Source: Jaapia argillacea MUCL 33604
Taxonomy: Eukaryota; Basidiomycota; Agaricomycetes; Jaapiales; Jaapiaceae
Assembly: GCA_000697665.1 (NCBI GenBank)
Contig: KL197738.1
Location: 171,145 to 235,144, forward strand
Direction of reading: 5' to 3'
Length of the DNA stretch: 64,000 nucleotides
In this document: positions 1 to 10,562 of the stretch, in pieces
Position numbering within the stretch: position 1 is the stretch's first letter
Layout: every line of letters begins with the position of its first letter
Notes under the pieces: model-generated
What the model was told of the DNA's origin: nothing
Database searches by the model: none
The model's input: the letters and a program-made list of their open reading frames with translations, nothing else
Program-made: the position numbers and the translations under genes

Positions 1-630
1 GATGGAAGTTCACCATTGTAACGGGGTGATTTGATACACCTGACCAAAAAATGTCGAGCCTCGTTAATGCCACAATAACGATGGCAGGATCATACCTTGA
101 ACCAAACTGTGCCAGAGCCATCCCAAGTACTGACGTTGCCTGGGGCTTTAGCCATGTACACATTCACGACCTGGACCAACGATAAAGGTAAGCTAAAAGG
201 GAAACTATAAATGGTAAGGTAGAGCTCCTTACGCTTGCGTGATACATGGTGTTGTCACAAGCAAATCCAATAGATGACCCCGCAGCGACGGTGGCAGTTG
301 AGGCAACCGCGTTAGTGGCCGAGGTGTAGCAGCGGATGTCGGTGCTGTTGACGTTGGTAACCTGAGATCGACGAAATTAGTTGTTAACTCCAAGCAGGGA
401 GCGGTATATTGACGCACAGGAGCCTGAGAGTTATAGTTGTTGGTCTCTCGGACATACTCCCATGCTGTGGTGGTCGTGCCGCCCACAATGAGCGAAGGGA
501 AAGTATCTAGACATTGGAACATCAGAAAAATCGATCCCCGAATCCTGAACGAGAGCTAGAATAACATACAATGGGCCAGAGTCGAGGAGACCGCGGCGAG
601 GAGGGTTGCGACGCGAGCGAAGGACTTCAT
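1..630 (-). CDS. AA9 lytic polysaccharide monooxygenase, copy 1 (3' end off the window)
   Basis: A secreted copper enzyme of the AA9 family (old GH61) that cuts cellulose or related glucans oxidatively outside the cell. Readable exons on the minus strand are 570-630, 506-418, 361-233, 170-96 and 39 to the left edge; all junctions keep frame. Exon 1 gives a 19-residue signal peptide followed by His. Intron 1 splits the next codon so that the mature protein starts H-Y-T-F, which puts the histidine-brace His at the N-terminus as AA9 needs. Exon 2 carries the family run [10 protein letters not shown], and exon 3 ends in MYH, the second copper His. The ATG at 630 lies 67 bases from a TATA box, as in its three neighbours. 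The last exons lie outside the window, so integrity cannot be judged. Confidence 0.9.
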
Positions 631-696
631 CTTGGACTGAGAGGCGACCACTACTGCAGAGGGTTGCTGGTCAATCTCTGCAATGGGTTTCCTCCT

Positions 697-702
697 CTTA
701 TA
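697..702 (-). promoter_or_regulatory. TATA box of AA9 copy 1
   Basis: On the minus strand this reads TATAAG inside a conserved GTATAAGAGGAGG. It lies 67 bases from the ATG at 630, and the sequence between is conserved with the other copies. Confidence 0.7.
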
Positions 703-2074
703 CCTGAGGAACGGAAAGTTAGCTCGGTCGTGGAGCATCACGCGGGGTACGGATGCGTATTTTTAGTCGCGTTCACTGAGTGAACCGGCGACCAGCTGCA
801 TGATCGCAAAACTGGTGTCCAAATTCTTTCCACAGCTCAGAACCGTAGATGATGGTCAGTGGCAGGCCGACGGTCCCGACAAGGAGACGAGACTTTTCCC
901 GCAGCCGAATTTCACCCAATATTCCAGATATTTTCCGGCCAGAAGTCGCCTTCAACTCCATTGAGGATAGGCGGGCAGGAAAGAAAAGTCGAGCTGGGCT
1001 TGTCCTCGATGTGCTGTGGGTGAGGATGATCGGGCGCCGTGGGACTGAAGGTAGGAGCAACTCCGAGCAAGGACTTCAAAGCATAATTTGGTGTGGTTCA
1101 AGTTGATGAGCCACGCGGGTGGGACTTCAAGTTGAAGATGCGAGGATCCCGGGAAGCAACGTTGGATGACGATGGCGCGTGTGTGGTGGCAGGGTCACAA
1201 CAGAACATCTGACAAGATACAAAAACCCCATCGGGCACTGCGAAACCTGTGAGACAGTAGGAAAGTCAGCACCATTTCTCCATGTGCGAAGCAGAAGCAA
1301 GACAGAGCAAAGAACTTGAAATCAGCTCCAAACCTCGTAACGAGTAAAGACGAAAGCCGGAAATATACAATCCACTTTCCGAAGTAGATCATCCATCAAA
1401 TCCAGTAACGATGGAGACCGAACCAGAGACGAACCACTCCCCAACGGTAAACTGGCCCGGGCAAACTGACATCATACTGTGCAACTGCACCGCATCATAC
1501 CAACCCAGATCGCGGAGAAGAGGGACTTGAGGCGACATACCTACTCATAGCACTTTTCGCCGCAACTAAACGGAGCTCATGCCGTCCTTCAGTCTGCGGG
1601 GCTAAGTGGTGCAGAATGGTCTCTTGTCGACGTTCGACGGACCTGTTGCTTGACGACAAGGGCCTGAGACTCAAAAAATCCATCAAAATTTGACGTAATG
1701 GGCTCTGAGCCCTACCAGCCGCATTGCCGGCTTCCTCCTCAAAGCCTGGTGATGTCAAGACGTCGAAAGAGACCGAGGAGACTCGAAAGAGCTTTCCGCT
1801 CGCTGTAATCCATTATCAATGCACGTTACAGTTCAACGTCCAGCAGCGCCCGGTGTTGCTCAATGCTTTCAAAAATCATATGCACGTGATCATAAGTGCT
1901 GAGGAAGTTCGAATTGAACCTTCGCGCAACTGCAAACCTCCGTTACTAAAATCAAACATTCGGGTGGGAAACATAATACACAATGGGTTATTTAATTTGC
2001 TCTAGAATCGTGGATCTAAGCTGGTTGAACACTTTTGACCGTCCTATCGCATATCGCTCATATACTCCAAGCAT

Positions 2075-3129
2075 CTATCCAGTCCAGACGGCCTGTAATT
2101 CACCATTCGTCAGTGACTCAAGCGAACAGCGGCCTGGAGGGAGGAAACTCACTGGTCCGGGTTGGGTATAAGTGGCGGGGATGGGAGAGTAGATGTTGAT
2201 CAAAATGCCAGGTTCGTAACCGGTGTAGGCCCCAGGGAAAGCAACAAGGGGTCCTGGTGTGCCGGAGCCGCCTCCAGTAACATTGACCTGTCCGCACGCC
2301 AACTGTATGACGCAAGAAGTCAGCGACCCCTTCGGTCGAAATAAACTGGGAAAGAACGTGCATAGAATTGAGCACCGCTGTAGGTGGACGCCGCATGAAT
2401 AGCAATATTTTCAACGCGGACGAGGTACTGTCCACTTGGAAGATTCTTTGGAATAGCGAAGTTTACTGTCGACTGTCCTTCCGCAGGGAAAGTGATGGAA
2501 GTTCCACCATTAGTGACGGCGGTAATTTGGTACACCTGGGGGAGGGGTGACGTTGATCCTCGTTAATGATACAATACCAACAGCAAGATCATACCTTGAA
2601 CCAAACTGTGCCAGAGCCATCCCAAGCGGAGACGTTGCCTGGAGCCTTAGCCATGTACACATTCACGACCTGGACCAACGATAAAGGTAAGCCGAAAGGG
2701 AAGCTACAAACATGAAGATGAAGGCTCCTTACGCTAGGGTGATACATCGTGTTGTCACAGGCGAATCCAATAGTGGCACCAGCAGCGACGGTGGCAGTTG
2801 AGGAAATCGCGTTGGTGATCGAGGTGTAGCAGCGGATGTCGGTGCTGTTGACGTTGGTAACCTAAGGCCGACGAAATTAGTTATTAACCTCAAGCAGGGA
2901 GTAGGATATGGACATACGGGATCCTGAGATTCGGCATTGTCGGTCTCTCGGACGTATTCCCATGCTGTGGTGGTCGTGCCGCCCACAATGAGAGAAGGGA
3001 AAGTATCTAGACATCGGAATATAAGACAACTCGATCCCTGAATCCTCAACCAGATATAGACAATATACAATGGGCCAGAGTCGAGGAGACCGCGGCGAGG
3101 AGGGTTGCAACGAGAGCCAAAGACTTCAT
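2075..3129 (-). CDS. AA9 lytic polysaccharide monooxygenase, copy 2
   Basis: Complete gene of seven exons: 3129-3069, 3006-2918, 2861-2733, 2669-2595, 2535-2362, 2302-2153 and 2092-2075. They code for 231 residues, the usual length for a single-domain AA9 with no cellulose-binding module. Residues 1-19 form the signal peptide; His20 becomes the N-terminal copper ligand (H-Y-T-F). The second copper His is His91 in MYHPS. The outer-sphere His165 (IAIHAA), Gln174 (GAQFY) and axial Tyr214 (ILINIYSP) are all present, so it looks catalytically sound. The gene ends GPAVWTG. Intron 5 must start with GC rather than GT to keep frame, and intron 6 is 60 bases with no stop. The enzyme would act on plant cell-wall glucan together with cellobiose dehydrogenase or another electron donor. 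Confidence 0.93.
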
Positions 3130-3195
3130 CTTGAACTGAGAGGCGACCACTGCTGCAGAGCGTTGCTGGATAACCTCTGCATTGTGGTACCTCCT

Positions 3196-3201
3196 CTTAT
3201 A
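3196..3201 (-). promoter_or_regulatory. TATA box of AA9 copy 2
   Basis: Same GTATAAGAGGAGG context, 67 bases from the ATG at 3129. The equal spacing in all units supports it as the real core promoter. Confidence 0.7.
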
Positions 3202-4775
3202 CCTGAGGAACGGACAGTTAGCTCGGAGAGTAATGCATCACGAGGAGTGTGGACGCGTATTTTTAGTCGAGTTCACCAAGTGAAGCAGCGACCACTGACC
3301 AGCCGCAAGGTTGCGACACTTGTGTCCAAATCTGCCACAGCTCGGAAGCGTAGATCACAGTCGGTGACATCCCGACAGTCCCGACAAGGAGACGAGAGTT
3401 TTCCTAGAGCCGAGTTTCATCCAATATTCCAGATATTTTCCAGACAAAATCCCCTTCAACTCCATCGGGATGGTGAGAGCGGGAAAGCAAAGTCGAGTTG
3501 AACACTGGTGTTGATGTGGTGTTGTTGATGAGGACCGGTCAGCCCCAAGCACTGAGAGTAAAGTGACGACTCGAAAGATATTTTGAAGTTGTCTATGAGC
3601 CACGTGGGCGAGACTTAGAGATGCGAGCGAGAAGCAGCCATTAGATGACTATGGCGTGTGCAGCAGTAGGATTGCAACAGAACATCTGACAAGATATAAA
3701 AACCACATCGGGCACTGGAAAGTTCGTGTGAGACAGTGTGTAAGTGAACACCATTTCGCTGCGAGTCAAATAAAAATGCAGAGGGAGTGAAGAAATCAGT
3801 TCAAAAACTCGCAACGAGTAAAAACTAAAGCCGGACATATATCAATCCACTGTCCGAAGCAAATCATCCATCCAATCCAACAGCGATGGAAACTGAACAA
3901 GAGGCGAGCCACTCCCAAAGAGTCAGCTCCCCGACAAACTGTCATCATACAGCTGCACCGCATACTATACCAACCCAGATCGAGGAGAAGAGGGTTTGGG
4001 AACAACTCACCTAAATCGTAGCAGAGGCAAGCGCCAGTCCCCGACTCCCCATTGATTCAAAGGGCTAATATTCAATATTAATCTTTGAGAGGAATGACAC
4101 AGCATCGATTACCCGAGTTGTAACAGCTAGCCTAGTATTGTCATTCGATTTGAGGATCCCAGACATCTCAACATACGTGTTATTCATGAATTCCGTGTCG
4201 AGAATAGTTGGACTAAACAAGAGTGAGTCGGAACTCGAATGAAAAAAGAACCTCCAGTGGGAAGAAATCTATCCTTTACAACCGAAGATTTGAGCAAGTC
4301 TGAAATGCTGATGATTCGCTTGAAGGGCATTGTAACTGATGGACTCTGATGGACTTCGGCTACAAGTCCAAGTGGCGGGGTAAGCTGGTAGATGAGTAAG
4401 TTATATCGCCCATATGAGTGATTTCTATAAACAGAAGAACTTTCACACGTGCAATCGTGCAATCGAAACGAGTTGTCTGTCCAATCAAGCACGAGAAAAC
4501 CCTCCTCCTTACTTCATGGGAGTCGGGGACAGTTAATCCCTTCATGCGCATTCAATGTTCAACGTCCAACGTCCAGCAGCGTTCGCCGTCGCTTTCGAAA
4601 ATTAAAATGCACGTGATCACCAAGTCAGGAACTTTCGCACTATGCCACTAAGTTCAAACATTCGGCTGGGAAACATACACACAATGGGTTATTTAATTTG
4701 CTCTAGAATCGTGGATCCAAACTGGTTGAACACTTATAACCGTTCTGTCACATATCGCTCATGTACTCGAAGCGT

Positions 4776-5829
4776 CTACCCAGTCCAGACGGCCTGTAAT
4801 TCACCAGTCGTCAGTGACTCGAGCGAACAGCGGTCTGGAGGGGGTGAACTCACTGGTCCAGGTTGTGTGTAATTGGCGGGGATGGGAGAGTAGATGTTGA
4901 TCAGAATGCCAGGTTCGTAACCGGTGTAGGCCCCAGGGAAAGCAACAAGGGGTCCTGGTGTGCCGGAGCCGCCTCCAGTAACGTTGATCTGTCCGCACGC
5001 CAACTATATAACTCAAGTAGTCAGCCATCGCCTTGACGAATATATCAATGGGAAAGGACATGCATAGAATTGAGCACCCCCATGGGCGGATGCCGCATGA
5101 ATAGCAATATTTTCAACGCGGACAAGGTACTGTCCACTTGGAAGATTCTTTGGAATAGCGAAGTTTACTGTCGATTGTCCTTCAGCAGGGAAAGTGATGG
5201 AAGTTCCACCGTTAGTAACAGCGGTGATTTGGTACACCTGACCGAAAAACAATGAGCCCTTTTAATTCCAGAAATAACTACGGCAGAATCATACCTTGAA
5301 CCAAACCGTGCCAGAGCCGTCCCAAGCGGAGACGTTGCCTGGGGCTTTAGCCATGTACACATTCACGACCTGGACCAATGACAAAGGTAAGCCGAAAGGG
5401 AAACCACAAACGTGAAGATAAAGGCTCCTTACACTCGGGTGATACATCGTGTTGTCACAAGCGAATCCGATAGTGGCACCAGCAGCAACGGTGGCAGTTG
5501 AGGAAATCGCGTTGGTGGTCGAGGTATAGCAGCGGATGTCGGGGATGGTGACGTCGGTAACCTAAAGTCGACGAAATTAGTTATTAACTCCAAGCAGGGA
5601 GCGCCATATCGACGCACGGGTGCCTGAGAATTATAGTTGTTGGTCTCTCGGACGTACTCCCATGCTGTGGTAGTCGTGCCGCCCACAATGAGAGAAGGGA
5701 AAGTATCTAGACGTCGGAAGATAAGACTGCACAATCACCGGATCCTGCATGAGATATAGACAACATACAGTGCGCCAGAGTCGACGAGACCGCGGCGAGG
5801 AGGGTTGCAGCGCAAGCGAAGGACTTCAT
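4776..5829 (-). CDS. AA9 lytic polysaccharide monooxygenase, copy 3
   Basis: Seven exons with the same lengths as copy 2: 5829-5769, 5706-5618, 5561-5433, 5369-5295, 5237-5064, 5003-4854 and 4793-4776, again 231 residues. The signal peptide, the mature H-Y-T-F start, MYHPS, IAIHAA, GAQFY and the INIY axial tyrosine are intact. It differs from its neighbours mainly in exon 3, where the run after the second intron reads VTDVT instead of VTNVN, and in a Cys-rich signal-peptide core. The fifth intron again opens with GC (GCATGT), and the last intron is again 60 bases and stop-free. Nothing suggests decay. Close similarity in introns and spacers points to a recent duplicate, perhaps kept for dosage. 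Confidence 0.92.
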
Positions 5830-5895
5830 CTTGAACTGAGAGGCTATCGCTACTGCAGAGGGATGCTGGCTAACCTCTGCATTGTGGTACCTCCT

Positions 5896-5901
5896 CTTAT
5901 A
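5896..5901 (-). promoter_or_regulatory. TATA box of AA9 copy 3
   Basis: Same element, 67 bases from the ATG at 5829; the upstream flank is CCCCAGG instead of CCTCAGG. Confidence 0.7.
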
Positions 5902-6973
5902 CCTGGGGAACGGAGAGTTAGCTCGGAGGGTAGCATCACGCGGAGTGTGTCGGCGTATTTTTAGTCGAGTTCACCGAGTGAAACAGCGACCACCGACCGG
6001 TCGTAAGACTGGGACACTGGTGTCCTTTTGTTATCCACGTCTTGGATGATGGTTAACCACAACCCGACAGTCCCGACAAGGAGACGAGACTTTTCCCCCA
6101 GCCGAATTTCACCCAATATTCCAGATATTCTCCGGCCAAAGTCGCCTTCAACTTCAATGGGCCGAGGAGAGGTGGAGAAAAAGTCAAGCTGGGCTTGTTC
6201 TCGATGTGTTGGTGGTGAGGATGATCAACCGCCGAGGACTGAAGGTACGAGCAAGGGCTTCAAAAGGTATTTCGGCATCGATCGAGTTGATGAGCCACGC
6301 TGGTGTGGCTTCAAGTTGAAGATGCGAAGATCCCGAGAAGAAATAGTTGGATGATGATGGCGCGTGTGTGGCAATAGGGTCGTAACAGAACATCTGACAA
6401 GTTACATAAACCCCATCGGGCACTGGGAAACCTATGAGACAGTAGGGAAGTCAGCACCATTTCGCCACGTGGAAAGTGGAAGCAACATGGAGGGAATGGA
6501 TGCGAATTCAAAAAATTCGTAACGAATGAAAACGAAGCCGGACATATATCAATCCACCTTCCGAAGCAGATCATCCATCCAATCCAGTACCGATGGAAAC
6601 TGAACAGGAGACGAACCACTTCCCAAGGGTCACCTAGTCCTGGCAAACTGTCATCATACAGCAGCACAGCAGCACCGCGTGTACCAACCCAGATCGCGGA
6701 GAAGATGGGTTCGGAAGAACATACCGAAACTGTTCATCGCTCAATGCACGTTCGACGTCCAGCAGGGTTCACCGTCGCTTTCGAAAAAATCAAATGCACG
6801 TGATCACCCTGTCAGGAACTTTCGCGCGGCTGCAAACATGGACCACGAAAATCAAACATTCGGCAGGGAAACATATACACAATGGGCTATTTAATTTGCT
6901 CTAGAATCGTGGATCTAAGCTGGTTGAACACTTTTGACCATCCTATCGCATATCGCTCATATATTCGAAGCAT

Positions 6974-8025
6974 CTATCCAGTCCAGACGGCCTGTAATTC
7001 ACCAGTCGTCAGTGACTCAAGCCAACAGCAGCCAGGAGGGAGGAAACTCACTGGTCCGGGTTGGGTGTAAGTAGCGGGGATGGGGGAGTAGATGTTGATC
7101 AAAATGCCAGGTTCGTAACCGGTGTAGGCCCCAGGGAAAGCAACAAGGGGTCCTGGTGTGCCGGAGCCGCCTCCAGTAACACTGACCTGTCCGCACGCCA
7201 ACTATATGACGCAAGAAGTCAGTCATCACTTCGGTCGAGATAAACTGGGAAAGGACGTGCATAGAATTGAGCACCCCCGTAGGTGGACGCCGCGTGGATA
7301 GCAATATTTTCAACGCGGACAAGGTACTGCCCAGTCGGGAGATTCTTTGGAATCGTGAAGTTTACTGTCGACTGTCCTTCCGCAGGGAAAGTGATGGAAG
7401 TTCCACCATTAGTGACGGCGGTAATTTGGTACACCTGGGGGAGGGGCATTGATCCCCATTAATGATACAATACCAATAGCAAGATCATACCTTGAACCAA
7501 ACTGTGCCAGAGCCGTCCCAAGCGGAGACGTTGCTTGGGGCTTTAGCCATGTACACATTCACGACCTGAACCAACGATAAAGGTAAGCCGAAAGGGAAAC
7601 TACAGACATGAAGATAAAGGCTCCTTACACTAGGGTGATACATCGTGTTGTCACAAGCGAATCCAATAGTGGCACCAGCAGCGACGGTGGCAGTCGAGGA
7701 AATCGCATTGGTGGTCGAGGTGTAGCAGCGGATGTCGGTGAGGTTGACGTTGGTAACCTAAGGTCAACGAAATTAGGTATCAACCCCAAGTAGGGAGGAT
7801 GGTATGGACGTACGGGATCCTGAGATACATAATTGTTGGTCTCTCGGACGTATTCCCATGCTGTGGTGGTCGTGCCGCCCACGATGAGAGAAGGGAAAGT
7901 ATCTAGACATCGGAACATAAGATAACTCGATCCCTGAATCGTGAACGAGAGATAGACAACATACAATGCGCCAGAGTCGAGGAGATCGCGGCGAGGAGGG
8001 TTGCAAAGAGAGCGAAGGACTTCAT
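6974..8025 (-). CDS. AA9 lytic polysaccharide monooxygenase, copy 4
   Basis: Seven exons: 8025-7965, 7902-7814, 7757-7629, 7565-7491, 7434-7261, 7201-7052 and 6991-6974, coding for 231 residues. All AA9 landmarks are present: signal peptide of 19, mature N-terminal His, MYHPS, the IAIHAA-GAQFY pair and the INIY tyrosine. This is the promoter-distal end of the array, next to the palmitoyltransferase gene, which lies on the same strand. Between its TATA box and that gene, a short direct repeat (about 8145-8180 and 8202-8237, both with CTTAGTCGAGTTCACC) is private to this unit. The GC-starting fifth intron and stop-free last intron are conserved. Confidence 0.92.
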
Positions 8026-8091
8026 CTTGAACTGAGAGGCTATCGCTACTACAGAGGATTGCTGGCTAACCTCTGCATTGCGTTACCTCCT

Positions 8092-8097
8092 CTTATA
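8092..8097 (-). promoter_or_regulatory. TATA box of AA9 copy 4
   Basis: Reads CTATAAGAGGAGG, one change from the others, 67 bases from the ATG at 8025. Confidence 0.7.
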
Positions 8098-8951
8098 GCT
8101 GAGGAACGGAGCGTTAGTTCGGACGTGGGGCTTCACGCGGAGTGTAGACGCGTATTCTTAGTCGAGTTCACCAAGTGAAACAGCGCCTGGGGAGTGTGGA
8201 TGCGTATTCTTAGTCGAGTTCACCGAGTGAAGCAGCGACCAGCTGCAAGATTGCGACACTGGCATCCAAATTTGCCACGGCTCGGAATCGTATATGATGG
8301 TAGGCGACATCCCGCCAGTCCCGACAAGGAGACGAGACTTTTCCTAGAGCCGAGTTTCATCCAATAGTCCAGATATTTTCCGGTCAAAATCGCCGTCAAC
8401 TGCATTGGGATGGCGAGAGAAGGAAAGAAAAGTCGAGTTGAACACTGGTCTCGATGTGGTATTGGTGGTGAGGATCAGTAAGCCCCACCACTGAGAGCAA
8501 AGTGACGACTTGGAAAATATTTTGATGGTGTTTATTAGCCACGTGGGCGGGACTTGCAGATGCGAAAATCGCGAGAAGCAGCAATTAGAAGACTATGGCG
8601 CGTGTGTAGCAGTAGGCTTGCAACAGAACATCTGACAAGATACAAAAATCTGTGAGACAGGGGGTGAGTGAACGCCATTTCGCCGAGAGTAAAAAAAGCA
8701 GAGGAGGGAGTGAAGAAATCAGTTCAAAAACTCGTAATGAGTAAAAACTAAAGCCGGACATATATCAATCCACTTTCCGAAGGAGATCATCCATCCAATC
8801 CAGCACCGATGGAAACTGAACAAGAGGCGAACCACTTCCAAAGGGTCAACTGGCCCCGGCAAACTGTCATCATATAACTACACCGCGCATACCAACCCAC
8901 ATCGAGGAGAACAGGGGCTTGGGACGACATACCTAAACTAGACAGGGAACC

Positions 8952-10562
8952 CTAGTCCCTAGCTGCACTCCCCTCCCTTCGCGCAGGAGGCTGATCCTCT
9001 TCCTCCTCTTCATCTTCATCAGTTAGTTCGTCACCTTCCCTCACTCCTAAATGTCGTTCATACCCTTCTCTTCGCGCCCACGTTCGGCCATCAGTATAGG
9101 GCTCGATTCGGAATGGGAAACAGAGAGTCCACAAAGGACTTGGGGTGGGTGGTCAGCAAGCTACGAGTACGAAATGCGGTGGAATGCCCTCACTAGCCAT
9201 CCTGCCCAACGTTGAAAAAAACCTCGAGATTCTTCCGTTTTCTACATGAATAACCGTGAGATCCTGGAAACCGAACGCTGGAACCACTCGTCCTTACCCA
9301 AGGTCATATGAATTAACGAAGGTCTGCGCCAAGGGAAACAACCCATTCAATTCCACATTCACTGGGCAACGTGGAAGAAATTGACTCACGTCACCCCTTC
9401 CCTTAGCTATTTTCCTGTACACTTCATGATCCTGACTCTCCACGCTCGTCTCCCCATTCACGATGCCCCACAAATGCCACGAGAGCATAATCCCCACAGC
9501 CAAGAACAAGACACCAGAGAGGATGTACGTCAGGATGAACGCCAATGCAGGTACGAAGTGGTCCCAGTGGTCCTGAAAAGGCAGGGAAATGAGCCGAATA
9601 AAACTGAGAGGGAGAGAGTAGACTCACGTTGAATGTGAAGCCGATCGCTTCGAAGAAATGTGGATATCCGAGGATACAGTAGCAGAAACATGACAGGATT
9701 AGGTAGGCCCTGCACAATCCGATAGTGTCAGTCATACTAATCACAGAGACCAAACGCGACGCGATGAACATAAACAAGATGAAATGGCGTTCATTGTGAA
9801 GCCCGACGCATTGGTTTATCCCTAGACATGATACCCTAAGAAATCCCCAATTTCAGACAAAAAGAACGAGCACACTAACACTAAAACCCTATGTTAGTAC
9901 CATATATGCGTACAAGAACGACGGATACTCACTGGACAATGATGATCAAACTTCAACACGCAACGATTGCATATCCGACAATGATGAGACCTCTCAGAGG
10001 ATCAAACATACGACCCAAAAGCCACTATCAGCCATCATAGTTCCTGGCTTAAACACGCCCCCAAAGACCAAAAAAGGCACCAACCTCAGGTCTCATCAAT
10101 CCACACCTCTTACACCGCGTCACAGACCCTCTACTCATCTTCACTCCTCCCTCCCCAGTCCATCTAACACCCGTCAACGCCCTATTCCTTGCCACTTTCC
10201 TCTTCCTCGCCCATCGCCATCCCTTGCAGCTCTCTGGTGGGGGGTCATCAACGAACCCCGGAGGAACAGTGCACACGTAGTAATAGTGCATCCAAAGATT
10301 GGAAGCGATGAGTGTGCATATGGGCCATGATAGTAGAGGAAAAGATAGGTCCGGTAGAACCACAAAGACTGCCAGCGAACGAGTAAGTACGGTCATGGCT
10401 GCGCACAACGTTGGCATCGAACGACTCACAAAAACATATTGTGCCCGTCGAGATGAGGACTATAGCCAAGAAAATGAACAAAGGCCCAGCAGCGCCCGTC
10501 ACTTTATCACCCAATCTTTCCAGCCATTTGAAGCAACGAAACACAGTCCGCGCACACGTCAT
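8952..10562 (-). CDS. DHHC-family protein S-acyltransferase (palmitoyltransferase)
   Basis: A multi-pass membrane enzyme that transfers palmitate to cysteines of target proteins. Exons I can place are 10562-10430, 10368-10085, 9992-9933, a single base at 9880, 9821-9770, 9709-9628 and one starting at 9572; the C-terminal exon ends at 8952. Exon 1 holds the first membrane helix. Exon 2 holds the second helix and [12 protein letters not shown], then the first zinc cysteines ([10 protein letters not shown]). Exon 3 gives RSHHCRIC and the catalytic DHHC. The next gives [14 protein letters not shown]. Two more helices follow, and the GETSVES motif stands for the family's TTxE. The tail is acidic (DEDEEEEED). 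Keeping the invariant Trp after DHHC-Pro needs a one-base exon, see findings. Which yeast Pfa protein it matches I cannot say. Confidence 0.88.

Larger units (their letters stand above)
1..8950. repeat. Tandem array of four AA9 gene units
   Basis: Four head-to-tail units of about 2.2-2.7 kb, each with a minus-strand AA9 gene, its promoter and a long spacer. ATG positions are 630, 3129, 5829 and 8025, so the periods are 2499, 2700 and 2196 bases. The spacers are related as well as the genes. The block ending ATTCCAGATATTTTCC recurs near 920, 3430, 6120 and (one mismatch) 8365; ACAGAACATCTGACAAG recurs near 1200, 3680, 6387 and 8625; and the 3' flank with TTTAATTTGCTCTAGAATCG recurs near 1990, 4690 and 6890. 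The spacers (631-2074, 3130-4775, 5830-6973, 8026-8951) show no convincing coding sequence. A stretch at about 4020-4660 is largely private to the second spacer and accounts for its extra length. Recent unequal crossing-over is the simplest origin. Confidence 0.9.

Noticed and set aside
571-783. Plus-strand open frames over the AA9 signal-peptide exons (also near 3070, 5749 and 7966)
   Set aside because: They are the opposite strand of the AA9 first exon and promoter. The minus strand gives a complete enzyme with correct splice sites.
1495-1758. Open frames in the AA9 spacers
   Set aside because: They are not conserved in frame between the homologous spacers and have no recognisable domain.
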